DNA of 14,595 nucleotides from Anaerolineales bacterium UBA2232 (GTDB lineage: Bacteria > Chloroflexota > Anaerolineae > UBA2200). Below, one piece after another: positions 5,845-13,240 of the stretch (its first letter is position 1; every line of letters begins with the position of its first letter). The notes below the pieces were generated by a model. That model saw only the letters and a list, made by a program, of their open reading frames with translations. It was not told the origin of the DNA and did not search any database. Location of the stretch: contig DDYO01000022.1 in the NCBI GenBank assembly GCA_002348045.1, positions 1 through 14,595 of the forward strand. Reading direction: 5' to 3'. The translations under genes and the position numbers were made by a program.

Positions 5845-6942
5845 TTGATCCCGTTCGGCGATCTCAGATTGCAATACCAGGCGCACAAAATCGAGTTCGA
5901 TCAGGCCATCCAGGAGGTTCTGGACAAGGGCTGGTTTGTCTTGGGCGAGCAGGTGGCTGGTTTCGAGACCGAGTTTGCCGCCTACTGCGGGGCGCGACAT
6001 GCCATCGGCGTGGGGAACGGAACCGACGCGCTGCGGATTGCCCTGCAAGCCTGTGGCATCGGCGAGGGCGATGAGGTTATCACCGCTCCAAACAGCGCAG
6101 CATTCACGGCGCTGGCCATCACCGATGCCGGCGCGACACCGCGGTTTGTCGACATCGACCCCGAGAGCCATAATCTCAATCCGCAGCTCCTTGCGGGTGC
6201 CATCGGGCCGCGGACCAAAGCGGTCATGCCAGTACATCTCTACGGGCTGCCCGCCGACATGGACCCGATCATCGCGGTGGCGCAAAGGCATGGTCTGGTG
6301 GTGATTGAGGATGCTGCACAGGCCCACGGCGCACGTTACCGCGGTCGCCGAGTGGGGTGCCTGGGACAGGCGGGGTGTTTCAGTTTCTATCCCAGCAAGA
6401 ACCTGGGAGCCTTTGGCGATGGCGGCATGGTGGTGACCGATGATGATGCCCTGGCGGACAGGGCGCGCATGCTGCGCAACGGTGGCCAGAAAACGCGCTA
6501 CGATCACCAGCTCCTCGGTATCAACAGCCGGCTGGACGAGCTGCAGGCGGCAATCCTGCGCGTCAAACTGCGGCATCTTGAAAACTGGAATCAGCGGCGT
6601 CGCCACATTGCCGCTCTTTATACAGCTCTGCTGGGGGATTCGGCGCTTGAACTTCCGGCAGAAATGCCGGGTACGGAGCACGTGTTTCACCTGTACGTCA
6701 TCCGGGCGACGGACCGGGACGGTCTGCAGAAACACCTCGCGGAGCGTGACGTTCAGACCGTCATCCACTATCCAACGCCTATTCACCTGCAGCCCGCCTA
6801 CCGCGGGCTGGGCGTTGGCCCCGGGTCGTTTCCCGTTGCCGAGAGCTTGGCGGGCCAGGTCCTGTCGCTGCCAATCTACCCAGAACTCACTGACACCAAA
6901 GTACGAGACGTCGCCCATCACATCCTGGAGCGGTCCAGGTAG
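5845..6942 (+). CDS. DegT/DnrJ/EryC1/StrS-family PLP-dependent sugar aminotransferase
   Basis: This 365-residue fold-type I aminotransferase probably converts a nucleotide-activated keto-sugar to an amino-sugar. Typical features are MIPFGDLRLQY at the N-terminus, the PLP phosphate region GVGNGTDALRIAL (55-67), VVIEDAAQAHGA (152-163; D156 contacts the pyridine nitrogen and Q159 follows), and the Schiff-base lysine K185 in SFYPSKNLGAFGDGG. Further on are NSRLDELQAAILRVKL and the substrate-side segment VIHYPTPIHLQPAY. Length is normal. The nucleotide sugar cannot be read from sequence; WecE-, FdtB- or VioA-like roles are all possible. The gene has its own consensus promoter and a TTG start with a strong Shine-Dalgarno. 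It heads an operon with a glycosyltransferase eight bases downstream, which supports a surface-glycan or lipid-linked-sugar function. Confidence 0.93.
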   Translation: MIPFGDLRLQYQAHKIEFDQAIQEVLDKGWFVLGEQVAGFETEFAAYCGARHAIGVGNGTDALRIALQACGIGEGDEVITAPNSAAFTALAITDAGATPRFVDIDPESHNLNPQLLAGAIGPRTKAVMPVHLYGLPADMDPIIAVAQRHGLVVIEDAAQAHGARYRGRRVGCLGQAGCFSFYPSKNLGAFGDGGMVVTDDDALADRARMLRNGGQKTRYDHQLLGINSRLDELQAAILRVKLRHLENWNQRRRHIAALYTALLGDSALELPAEMPGTEHVFHLYVIRATDRDGLQKHLAERDVQTVIHYPTPIHLQPAYRGLGVGPGSFPVAESLAGQVLSLPIYPELTDTKVRDVAHHILERSR

Positions 6943-6950
6943 GAGCTCTT

Positions 6951-7700
6951 ATGCGGCCCAGCATTTCTGTCTTCTTCCCCGCCTATAATGACGGGGGGAC
7001 AATCGCCAGCATGGTGATTACCGCTGTCCTGACATTGCAGGAGCTGACCGATGATTATGAGGTGATCGTGGTCAACGATGGCAGCGCCGACTATACGGCC
7101 CAGGTGCTGGACGAGTTGGCGCGCCTGTACCCTCAAGTGCGCATCGTGCATCACGACCATAACCGCGGCTATGGCGGCGCGCTGCGCACCGGCTTTGCCA
7201 CCGCGTCGAAGGAACTCGTGTTCTACACCGATGGCGACGCTCAGTATGATGCCCGGGAGATCAAACTGCTCTATCCGGCTCTCACCGATGGCGTTGACAT
7301 GGTCAATGGCTACAAGATCAGCCGTTCCGATCCATGGTATCGCACCGTCATCGGTCGTATCTATCACTGGACGGTCAAACTGGCTTTTGGCCTCCGCTTG
7401 CGTGACGTGGACTGTGACTTTCGCCTTATGCGACGTTCGATCTTTGGCCGGGTGGCCCTCGAGTCCAACAGCGGCGTGATCTGCGTGGAGATGATGAAAA
7501 AGATTCAGACCGCCGGTTTCGTCATTGCGGAGGTGCCGGTACACCACTACCATCGTGCCTACGGTCGGTCTCAGTTCTTTAACTTTGGGCGTATCTATCA
7601 CGTGGGTCGCGACCTCCTCAAGCTGTGGCGCCAGCTGGTGTTACGGCCTGCCCTTGACAAAAATCCGACTCCGACCGATTTGGATACCGAACACTCATGA
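6951..7700 (+). CDS. Family 2 glycosyltransferase, dolichol-phosphate-mannose-synthase (DPM1)-like
   Basis: The 249-residue GT-A glycosyltransferase probably transfers a sugar from a nucleotide donor to a polyprenyl phosphate or nascent glycan on the cytoplasmic face. Motifs are FFPAYNDGGTI (8-18), VVNDGSAD (40-47) for nucleotide binding, YTDGDAQYD (92-100) holding the metal-binding acidic triad, RDVDCDFRLMRRS (151-163), and a basic HHYHRAYGRSQFF (198-210) typical of polyprenyl-phosphate GT2 enzymes. There is no C-terminal transmembrane pair, so it is the short soluble or peripheral form. The Shine-Dalgarno AGGAG (6941-6945) overlaps the stop of the aminotransferase and sits five bases before the ATG, indicating coupled translation. 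The downstream permease overlaps its stop (ATGA). The sugar and acceptor are not determinable. Confidence 0.92.
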   Translation: MRPSISVFFPAYNDGGTIASMVITAVLTLQELTDDYEVIVVNDGSADYTAQVLDELARLYPQVRIVHHDHNRGYGGALRTGFATASKELVFYTDGDAQYDAREIKLLYPALTDGVDMVNGYKISRSDPWYRTVIGRIYHWTVKLAFGLRLRDVDCDFRLMRRSIFGRVALESNSGVICVEMMKKIQTAGFVIAEVPVHHYHRAYGRSQFFNFGRIYHVGRDLLKLWRQLVLRPALDKNPTPTDLDTEHS

Positions 7701-8833
7701 TGGATTTTCGCTCTTGGTCGGCAAAGCGATGGGCTCGCACAGCAGTCGTGTCGGCAGTGGTGCTCCTTGCGGCGCACTTTCTCTCGCAGGCTCGCGCTGC
7801 CATGCCGCCATTCGTCCTTGGAGCAATCGGTGCCTATTTGCTCCTGCCGCTCGTCAACCGCTTGGACAACGTGATGCGTCCTGTCCTGCGATTGCGGCGC
7901 GTCGCCCGCTCTTTGGCGGTGTTTGTGGTGTACGGGCTGGCGGCGCTGGGGCTGCTGCTGGTCCTGGCATTCATCGTCCCCACGATAGCAGGGCAGATTG
8001 GTTTCTTGGCCAAGCGACTGCCGGAGCTGGTGCAGCGGGCGTACACTGCCGTGCCCGAAATCGTCCAGGAGTGGCTGGACACCTATAACCGTATGGTGCC
8101 CGACGACGTGCGCTCGGCCATTGAGCGGAGCGTGCTGAACACCATTCAGTCGCTGCTTTTGGCGCTGCAAGCGGGCATTGTCCGCACGGTGACGCTGGTC
8201 TTTTCGACTCTGAGCTTTGTGTTCGGTTTGCTGATCGTGCCTCTGTGGACGTTTTTTGTCCTGCGCGACCAGCCTGAGATGGACGCGTCGTTCTACCGCC
8301 TGATGCCGCCGGCCTACCGTGAAGACATGCGCAACATCCGAGTATTGGTGGAGCGGGTTTTAGGCGCCTATTTGCGCGGCCAGTTGGTGCTGTGTTTTAG
8401 CGTTGGCTTTGCATCTACGGTTGGGTACGCCCTGATTGGTTTGGACTTTGCCCTGTTGTTGGGCACCGTGGCTGGCATCTTTGAGATCGTGCCTGTGCTG
8501 GGACCCACGCTGGGCGCCATTCCGGCTCTCCTGGTTGCCCTTGCCACTCGACCGGATAGGATGGTCTGGGTGATAGTGCTGGCCTTTATGGTGCAGCAGG
8601 TTGAGAATGCGATTCTAGTGCCGCAGATCAGTGCAGGGATTGCGCGGATGCATCCAGCAGTGGTCATGGTCATCCTTGTGGTCGGTAGTGCGGTTGGTGG
8701 GGTGGTTGGTGTCCTGCTGAGCGTACCGCTGGCGGCCACAGTTAGGGATGTGGCACTTTATCTCTCTCTCCGACTGGCTGACCACCCGCTAGAACCGTTT
8801 GAGGCGTTGGCCCGCGTCTCCGCTAACGCCTAG
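7697..8833 (+). CDS. AI-2E/PerM-family membrane transporter
   Basis: This 378-residue polytopic protein belongs to the AI-2E (PerM/YdiK/TqsA) family, whose members include an autoinducer-2 exporter, Na+/H+ antiporters and many of unknown substrate. It has N-terminal hydrophobic segments (about 15-33, 36-55, 70-98), a soluble amphipathic region (about 100-150), then the family C-terminal signatures: GAYLRGQLVL, EIVPVLGPTLGAIPALL, MVQQVENAILVPQI, MHPAVVMVILVVG and GVVGVLLSVPLAATVRD. Length is normal. The start overlaps the glycosyltransferase stop (ATG at 7697 within ATGATG; the second ATG at 7700 is equally possible), so translation is coupled. Its place between glycan genes and a spermidine-synthase-like membrane protein suggests export or ion balance linked to the envelope, but this is inference only. 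The short distance to the next gene (30 bases) indicates the operon continues. Confidence 0.9.
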   Translation: MMDFRSWSAKRWARTAVVSAVVLLAAHFLSQARAAMPPFVLGAIGAYLLLPLVNRLDNVMRPVLRLRRVARSLAVFVVYGLAALGLLLVLAFIVPTIAGQIGFLAKRLPELVQRAYTAVPEIVQEWLDTYNRMVPDDVRSAIERSVLNTIQSLLLALQAGIVRTVTLVFSTLSFVFGLLIVPLWTFFVLRDQPEMDASFYRLMPPAYREDMRNIRVLVERVLGAYLRGQLVLCFSVGFASTVGYALIGLDFALLLGTVAGIFEIVPVLGPTLGAIPALLVALATRPDRMVWVIVLAFMVQQVENAILVPQISAGIARMHPAVVMVILVVGSAVGGVVGVLLSVPLAATVRDVALYLSLRLADHPLEPFEALARVSANA

Positions 8834-8854
8834 TTCCGCCCCAAAGACTCCACG

Positions 8855-8860
8855 CAGGAG
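8855..8860 (+). promoter_or_regulatory. Ribosome binding site of the spermidine-synthase-like membrane protein
   Basis: CAGGAG lies six bases before the ATG at 8867, favouring that codon over the GTG at 8864 immediately before it. Confidence 0.6.
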
Positions 8861-8866
8861 ATTGTG

Positions 8867-11281
8867 ATGAAGCATTCCGTGTCGAACCGTCAATTGCTGG
8901 GCGTGTTTCTCCTCAGCCAGTCCCTACTGATGCTGGAGGTGGTACTCACACGCGTGTTTTCGGTGCTCGTGTTCTACCATTTCGCCGTGCTTTCCATCTC
9001 CCTGGCGCTGTTTGGCTCTGCGGTGGGAGGTATCATGGTGTACCTGCTCCCGCAGGTATTCCGCCGAGAGCGCCTGGGCTCCATGTTGACCATTACCTCT
9101 CTGGCTTACGCGGTGTCGGTCCTCGTATCGTTCATGCTACTGCTGGGCATTCCGATCCATGCCCACGTGAGCTTTGCAGGGTTCATGAACCTGACGGTAG
9201 TCTACCTGGATTTGGCCTTCCCCTTCTTCTTTGGAGGGTTGACCCTGGCTTTGGTGGTGACTCACCTGTCGTCCAACGTTAGCAAGGTATACTTTGCGGA
9301 CCTGGTGGGGGCAGCTTCGGGCTGTCTTCTGGCGCTGGCAGCACTGGAGTGGCTGGGGGGACCGGGCGCGGTGATCGCTGTGGCCATCTTGGGATCCCTG
9401 GCGTCCCTCGTCTTTGGGTGGGATGCTCGCTCGCGGCATACGCGCTGGGCGGCTGGGGTCTTGGGAGCTGTGATCCTGCTACTACTGGTGAATAGCCAGC
9501 TCGACATCCTGCGAGTCGTTTTTGTCAAGGGCATACCGGAGAGGCGGCCAACTTACGAACGTTGGAACTCTTTCTCGCGGGTAGTGGTCTTTCCCGAAAT
9601 CACCTATGGTGCGCCTTTTGGCTGGGGTCTCAGCTCGACACGCAACTATGACAACCCGGGCTGGATGCGCGTGCAAATTGACGGTATGGCCGAGACGCCC
9701 ATCACGCGATTTGATGGCGACCTGGAAACGGTCAGCTTTCTGCGCTACGATGTCAGCAACCTGGTCTACTATCTGCGGCCGCAGGCCAGTACCTTTATCA
9801 TCGGCCCGGGCGGGGGGCGGGATGTGCTCTCGGCCCTGATGTTTGATGCGCGGGAAGTGGATGGGGTGGAGCTGAACCCCATCATCGTTGACGCGGTACG
9901 AGGTCCGTTTGCCGACTATGCCGGACGCGTGTATGAGATGCCGAACGTCCACATCTTTGTGGATGATGGGCGCAACTTTTTGGCGCGGTCATCCAAGCAG
10001 TACGACATCATCCAGGCGTCGGCGGTGGACACCTGGGCGGCGACGTCTGCCGGGGCCTTTGCCCTTTCGGAGAACACCCTCTATACGATTGAGGCGTTTC
10101 GCCTCTTCTACCAGCACTTGACCGACGATGGCATCCTGGCCTTTAGCCGCTTCGTTTACCCCACTGACCGGTACGGAGAGGCGCTGCGATTGACCAGCGT
10201 GGGTCTGGCGGCGTGGCAGGAGGAAGGCATCACCGAGCCGTCCCGGAATCTCATTGTTGTCGGGAGCTTGTTGCCAGCTGAAGACAGTGGGTACATCAGC
10301 CTGTTGCTCAAGGCAACGCCGTTCACGGCCGAGGAGATTGAGCAAGTCGAAGAGATTTGCGCGGATATGAATTTCACCGTGCTCTTTGCGCCGGGCGGCC
10401 GGGGGCGCGGCCTGGTGTACGAGATGGTGACTGCCCCTGACCTGGAGCGGTATTGGCGCGAGTACCCAATAGACATCACTCCTCCAGTGGATGACAGGCC
10501 GTTCTTCTTTCAAATGTTGCGTCTGACCGATATCCCCCGGCTGGGTCTGGGCGAGGTGCTGAGGAGCGAAAAGCTGCGCATCGTGCCCATGGCCACCCTG
10601 GGTGGAGCGCTGATACTGGTCACCGTCCTGGCAGTAGCGTTCGTGCTGGGGCCGATGTGGTGGCTGAAGCGCACCGAGCTGGACAGGCATCCAATGGGCA
10701 CGCGCTGGTTTCTGGTGTACTTTGCTCTGATTGGGCTTGGGTTCATGATGGTAGAGATCGGGCTTATGCAAAAGTTCGTCCTGTTCCTGGGCCATCCCAC
10801 GTACTCCCTGGCGGTTGTTCTCCTGTCGGTGCTGTTGTGGAGTGGCATTGGTGCGTTTGCCACCGGGCAAGTGGCGACCAGCGCGGTGCCCCGTGTCTCG
10901 CGTTGGACAGCAATCACCTTCATCGCACTGGTACCCTTTTACGTCGCCCTGATGCCCCGCCTGCAGTACGGGCTGATGGGAGAACGCCAGTGGATCAAGG
11001 TTCTGATCACGATCGCGTCCCTCTTCCCCGTGGGCCTGCTGATGGGGACGTTTTTCCCGTTCGGCATCAGGTTGCTCCGAGAACGCGCTGAGCCCCTCAT
11101 CCCGTGGTGCTGGGCAGTGAATGGTGCTGTGTCGGTCTTTGCATCCGTCTTCTCGGTGGCGGTAGGGATCCAGTTTGGCATGCGCGCGGAACTGATCGGA
11201 GGCTGGCTGGCGTACGTTATCAACACGGGCGTGTTGCTCTACCTCACCCGGGTTAGTCCCGGCGCAGCGCTGGACCGTTAG
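8867..11281 (+). CDS. Polytopic membrane protein with internal spermidine-synthase-like (SAM-binding) domain
   Basis: The 804-residue protein has three parts. An N-terminal block of about six or seven membrane segments (about 9-212) contains LLMLEVVLTRVFSVLVFYHF. A soluble Rossmann domain (about 213-565) follows, then a C-terminal block of about six or seven segments (about 575-795) containing GLGFMMVEIGLMQKFVLFLG. The middle domain has the class I SAM-binding pattern of spermidine synthases: IIGPGGGRDVL (312-322), GVELNPIIV (333-341), VDDGRNFL (365-372), YDIIQAS (379-385). The catalytic DxxDP-type motif of true aminopropyltransferases is replaced by ASAVDTW, so polyamine synthesis is doubtful. 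Such fused spermidine-synthase-like membrane proteins are widespread, but their reaction is generally not established. It is the last gene of the aminotransferase operon, 33 bases after the permease gene. The substrate might be a membrane or envelope component; this is inference. Confidence 0.85.
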   Translation: MKHSVSNRQLLGVFLLSQSLLMLEVVLTRVFSVLVFYHFAVLSISLALFGSAVGGIMVYLLPQVFRRERLGSMLTITSLAYAVSVLVSFMLLLGIPIHAHVSFAGFMNLTVVYLDLAFPFFFGGLTLALVVTHLSSNVSKVYFADLVGAASGCLLALAALEWLGGPGAVIAVAILGSLASLVFGWDARSRHTRWAAGVLGAVILLLLVNSQLDILRVVFVKGIPERRPTYERWNSFSRVVVFPEITYGAPFGWGLSSTRNYDNPGWMRVQIDGMAETPITRFDGDLETVSFLRYDVSNLVYYLRPQASTFIIGPGGGRDVLSALMFDAREVDGVELNPIIVDAVRGPFADYAGRVYEMPNVHIFVDDGRNFLARSSKQYDIIQASAVDTWAATSAGAFALSENTLYTIEAFRLFYQHLTDDGILAFSRFVYPTDRYGEALRLTSVGLAAWQEEGITEPSRNLIVVGSLLPAEDSGYISLLLKATPFTAEEIEQVEEICADMNFTVLFAPGGRGRGLVYEMVTAPDLERYWREYPIDITPPVDDRPFFFQMLRLTDIPRLGLGEVLRSEKLRIVPMATLGGALILVTVLAVAFVLGPMWWLKRTELDRHPMGTRWFLVYFALIGLGFMMVEIGLMQKFVLFLGHPTYSLAVVLLSVLLWSGIGAFATGQVATSAVPRVSRWTAITFIALVPFYVALMPRLQYGLMGERQWIKVLITIASLFPVGLLMGTFFPFGIRLLRERAEPLIPWCWAVNGAVSVFASVFSVAVGIQFGMRAELIGGWLAYVINTGVLLYLTRVSPGAALDR

Positions 11282-11321
11282 GTAAGGTCCTGGCAAGCCT
11301 TGGAGGCCCAACCACGAATGC

Positions 11322-11350
11322 TTCAACACTGGCAGGAACTAGGGTATACT
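11322..11350 (+). promoter_or_regulatory. Putative lepA promoter with -10 box seven bases before the ATG
   Basis: The -10 box TATACT (11345-11350) matches consensus at five of six positions. A poor -35 candidate, TTCAAC (11322-11327), lies 17 bases upstream. Seven bases separate the -10 box from the ATG at 11358 and no Shine-Dalgarno is present, so a leaderless or nearly leaderless mRNA is expected. The -35 region is also the left arm of a 9-bp inverted repeat whose right arm is inside lepA. Confidence 0.5.
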
Positions 11351-11369
11351 GCAGATTATGAGTGTTGAA
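11322..11369. repeat. 9-bp inverted repeat flanking the lepA -10 box and start codon
   Basis: TTCAACACT (11322-11330) is the exact reverse complement of AGTGTTGAA (11361-11369), with 30 bases between. The arms cover the -35 region and codons 2-4 of lepA. Nine-base matches at such distances occur by chance in a window this size, so only the position makes it notable. Confidence 0.4.
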
Positions 11370-13193
11370 ACATCTGGACTAATGCAACCGGTTGATCCGC
11401 GTCGGATCCGCAACTTTAGTATCATTGCCCACATCGCCCACGGGAAGAGCACGTTGAGCGACCGGCTTCTGGAGCGTACGGGCACGCTCACCCTGCGCGA
11501 GATGTCCGATCAGGTTCTGAATCGTATGGACCTGGAGCGCGAGAAGGGCATCACCATCAAAGCCAAGACCGTGCGCATGATGTATCAGGCACAGGATGGC
11601 GAAATGTACGAGCTCAACCTGATCGACACACCGGGGCACGTGGATTTCAGCTACGAGGTGTCGCGAGCCCTGGCTGCCTGTGAGGGAGCCGTCTTGGTGG
11701 TTGATGCCTCGCAGGGGGTAGAGGCGCAGACGCTGGCCAATCTCTACCTTGCCCTGGACTCCAACCTCCAGATCGTGCCGGTCATCAACAAGATTGATCT
11801 CCTTTCAGCTCGCGCCGATGAGGTGGCCCAGGAAATCGAAGACCTGTTCGGAATCGACAAGGGCAGTATCATACGGGCATCGGCCAAGGACGGCACGGGC
11901 GTGGACGAAATCCTCGAGGCGATTGTCGCCCGGGTGCCTGCCCCTCAGGGCGGTGATGGGCCCGAGTCCCTGCGAGCACTGATCTTTGACTCCCACTATG
12001 ACTCGTACAAAGGTGTGGTCGCCTACGTGCGTGTCATGGACGGAAGCATTAGGGCAGGGCAGTCGCTGCTGCTGATGGCCACCAAGACCAAGCTGGAAGT
12101 TCTGGAAGTGGGCGTGTTTCGACCGAAAATGGTGCCCGTAGCGGAGATTGGACCTGGCGAGGTTGGCTATGTTGCCACTGGCCTCAAGAGCGTCCGGGAA
12201 TGCCAGGTTGGCGACACGTTCACATCGGCCCAGAATCCTGCCACTGCACCGCTGCCGGGATATAGGCCAGTCAAACCCATGGTCTTTGCCGGGTTCTATC
12301 CCGCTCGCAACGAGGACTATACGTTGCTTCGCGATGCTTTGGAAAAGCTGCACTTGAACGACGCGGCCTTTTCCTACGAGCCAGAAACCTCACAAGCGCT
12401 GAGCTTTGGCTTCCGCTGCGGTTTTCTGGGCTTGCTGCACATGGAGATTGTCCAGGAGCGGCTGGAACGGGAATACGGCCTGGACATGATCGCCACAGCT
12501 CCCAGTGTGGGCTACCAGGTAAAGACGCGAGAGGGACGCGTGCTGGAGGTGCGAAACCCCGTTGACCTGCCCTCGCCCGATCAGATCGAAGAGGTGAGTG
12601 AGCCCTGGATGCGGATCGGTGTCTTTACGCCTTCAGAGTACATCGGACCGGTCATGGAACTGGTGACAGGGCGCCGGGGCGAATTCCAGAAGATGGAGTA
12701 CATCGATCAGCGTCGGGTACTGCTGACCTATCTCATTCCTCTGGCAGAGATCATCGTAGACCTGTACGACAAACTCAAGGCCTGTTCCAGGGGCTATGCT
12801 TCCCTTGACTATGAATTTGCCGAATACCGCCCAGGCGACCTGGTAAAGCTCGATGTGCTGGTCAACACCGTGCCCGTGGACGCCCTGTCGGTTATCGTGC
12901 ACAACAAGCAATCCTACACCAAAGGGCAGTCTCTGGTCAGCAAACTGAAGAGGGTGATACCGCGCCAACTCTTTGACGTGGCCATCCAGGCTGCTGTGGG
13001 CTCACGCATCATCTCCCGGGCCAACGTGCAAGCGTTGCGCAAGGATGTCTTGGCCAAGTGCTACGGGGGCGACATCACGCGCAAGAAGAAGCTGTTGGAG
13101 CGACAGAAAGAGGGCAAGAAACGCCTGAAGCGGGTGGGCAACGTCGAGATTCCCCAGGAAGCTTTCATGACCCTGCTTGAACTGGATGATTAG
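11358..13193 (+). CDS. lepA: Elongation factor 4 (LepA) GTPase with Asp-to-Ala change in the P-loop
   Basis: LepA/EF4 is a ribosome-associated translational GTPase involved in initiation or assembly and in translation under stress. The 611-residue length and domain order are normal: a G domain with AHIAHGKST (24-32), GITIKAKTV (64-72), DTPGHVDF (90-97; H94 is the catalytic histidine) and NKID (144-147); then domain II, EF-G-like domains III and V, and the LepA-specific C-terminal domain with [14 protein letters not shown] and the signature [20 protein letters not shown]. The odd point is Ala27 (codon GCC, 11436-11438), where LepA, EF-Tu and IF2 have an almost invariant Asp (AHIDHGKS). The rest of the protein is intact, so this is not a decayed gene. 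The ATG at 11358 follows a -10-like TATACT by seven bases without a Shine-Dalgarno. M9 is an alternative start but less likely. It is separated by 76 bases from the upstream operon. Confidence 0.96.
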   Translation: MSVETSGLMQPVDPRRIRNFSIIAHIAHGKSTLSDRLLERTGTLTLREMSDQVLNRMDLEREKGITIKAKTVRMMYQAQDGEMYELNLIDTPGHVDFSYEVSRALAACEGAVLVVDASQGVEAQTLANLYLALDSNLQIVPVINKIDLLSARADEVAQEIEDLFGIDKGSIIRASAKDGTGVDEILEAIVARVPAPQGGDGPESLRALIFDSHYDSYKGVVAYVRVMDGSIRAGQSLLLMATKTKLEVLEVGVFRPKMVPVAEIGPGEVGYVATGLKSVRECQVGDTFTSAQNPATAPLPGYRPVKPMVFAGFYPARNEDYTLLRDALEKLHLNDAAFSYEPETSQALSFGFRCGFLGLLHMEIVQERLEREYGLDMIATAPSVGYQVKTREGRVLEVRNPVDLPSPDQIEEVSEPWMRIGVFTPSEYIGPVMELVTGRRGEFQKMEYIDQRRVLLTYLIPLAEIIVDLYDKLKACSRGYASLDYEFAEYRPGDLVKLDVLVNTVPVDALSVIVHNKQSYTKGQSLVSKLKRVIPRQLFDVAIQAAVGSRIISRANVQALRKDVLAKCYGGDITRKKKLLERQKEGKKRLKRVGNVEIPQEAFMTLLELDD

Positions 13194-13240
13194 CGTAACA
13201 TCGTGCGGTCCACTGTGGCGCGCGAGGAAAACCCACGATC

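Noticed and set aside
5821..6921. Long minus-strand open frame of 366 codons opposite the aminotransferase
   Set aside because: The plus strand carries intact PLP-enzyme motifs. The antisense frame is His/Gln/Val-rich shadow sequence.
9989..11329. Minus-strand open frame of 446 codons opposite the spermidine-synthase-like gene
   Set aside because: Its composition (very rich in His, Gln, Arg, Pro) is typical of an antisense shadow, and the plus-strand protein is well supported.
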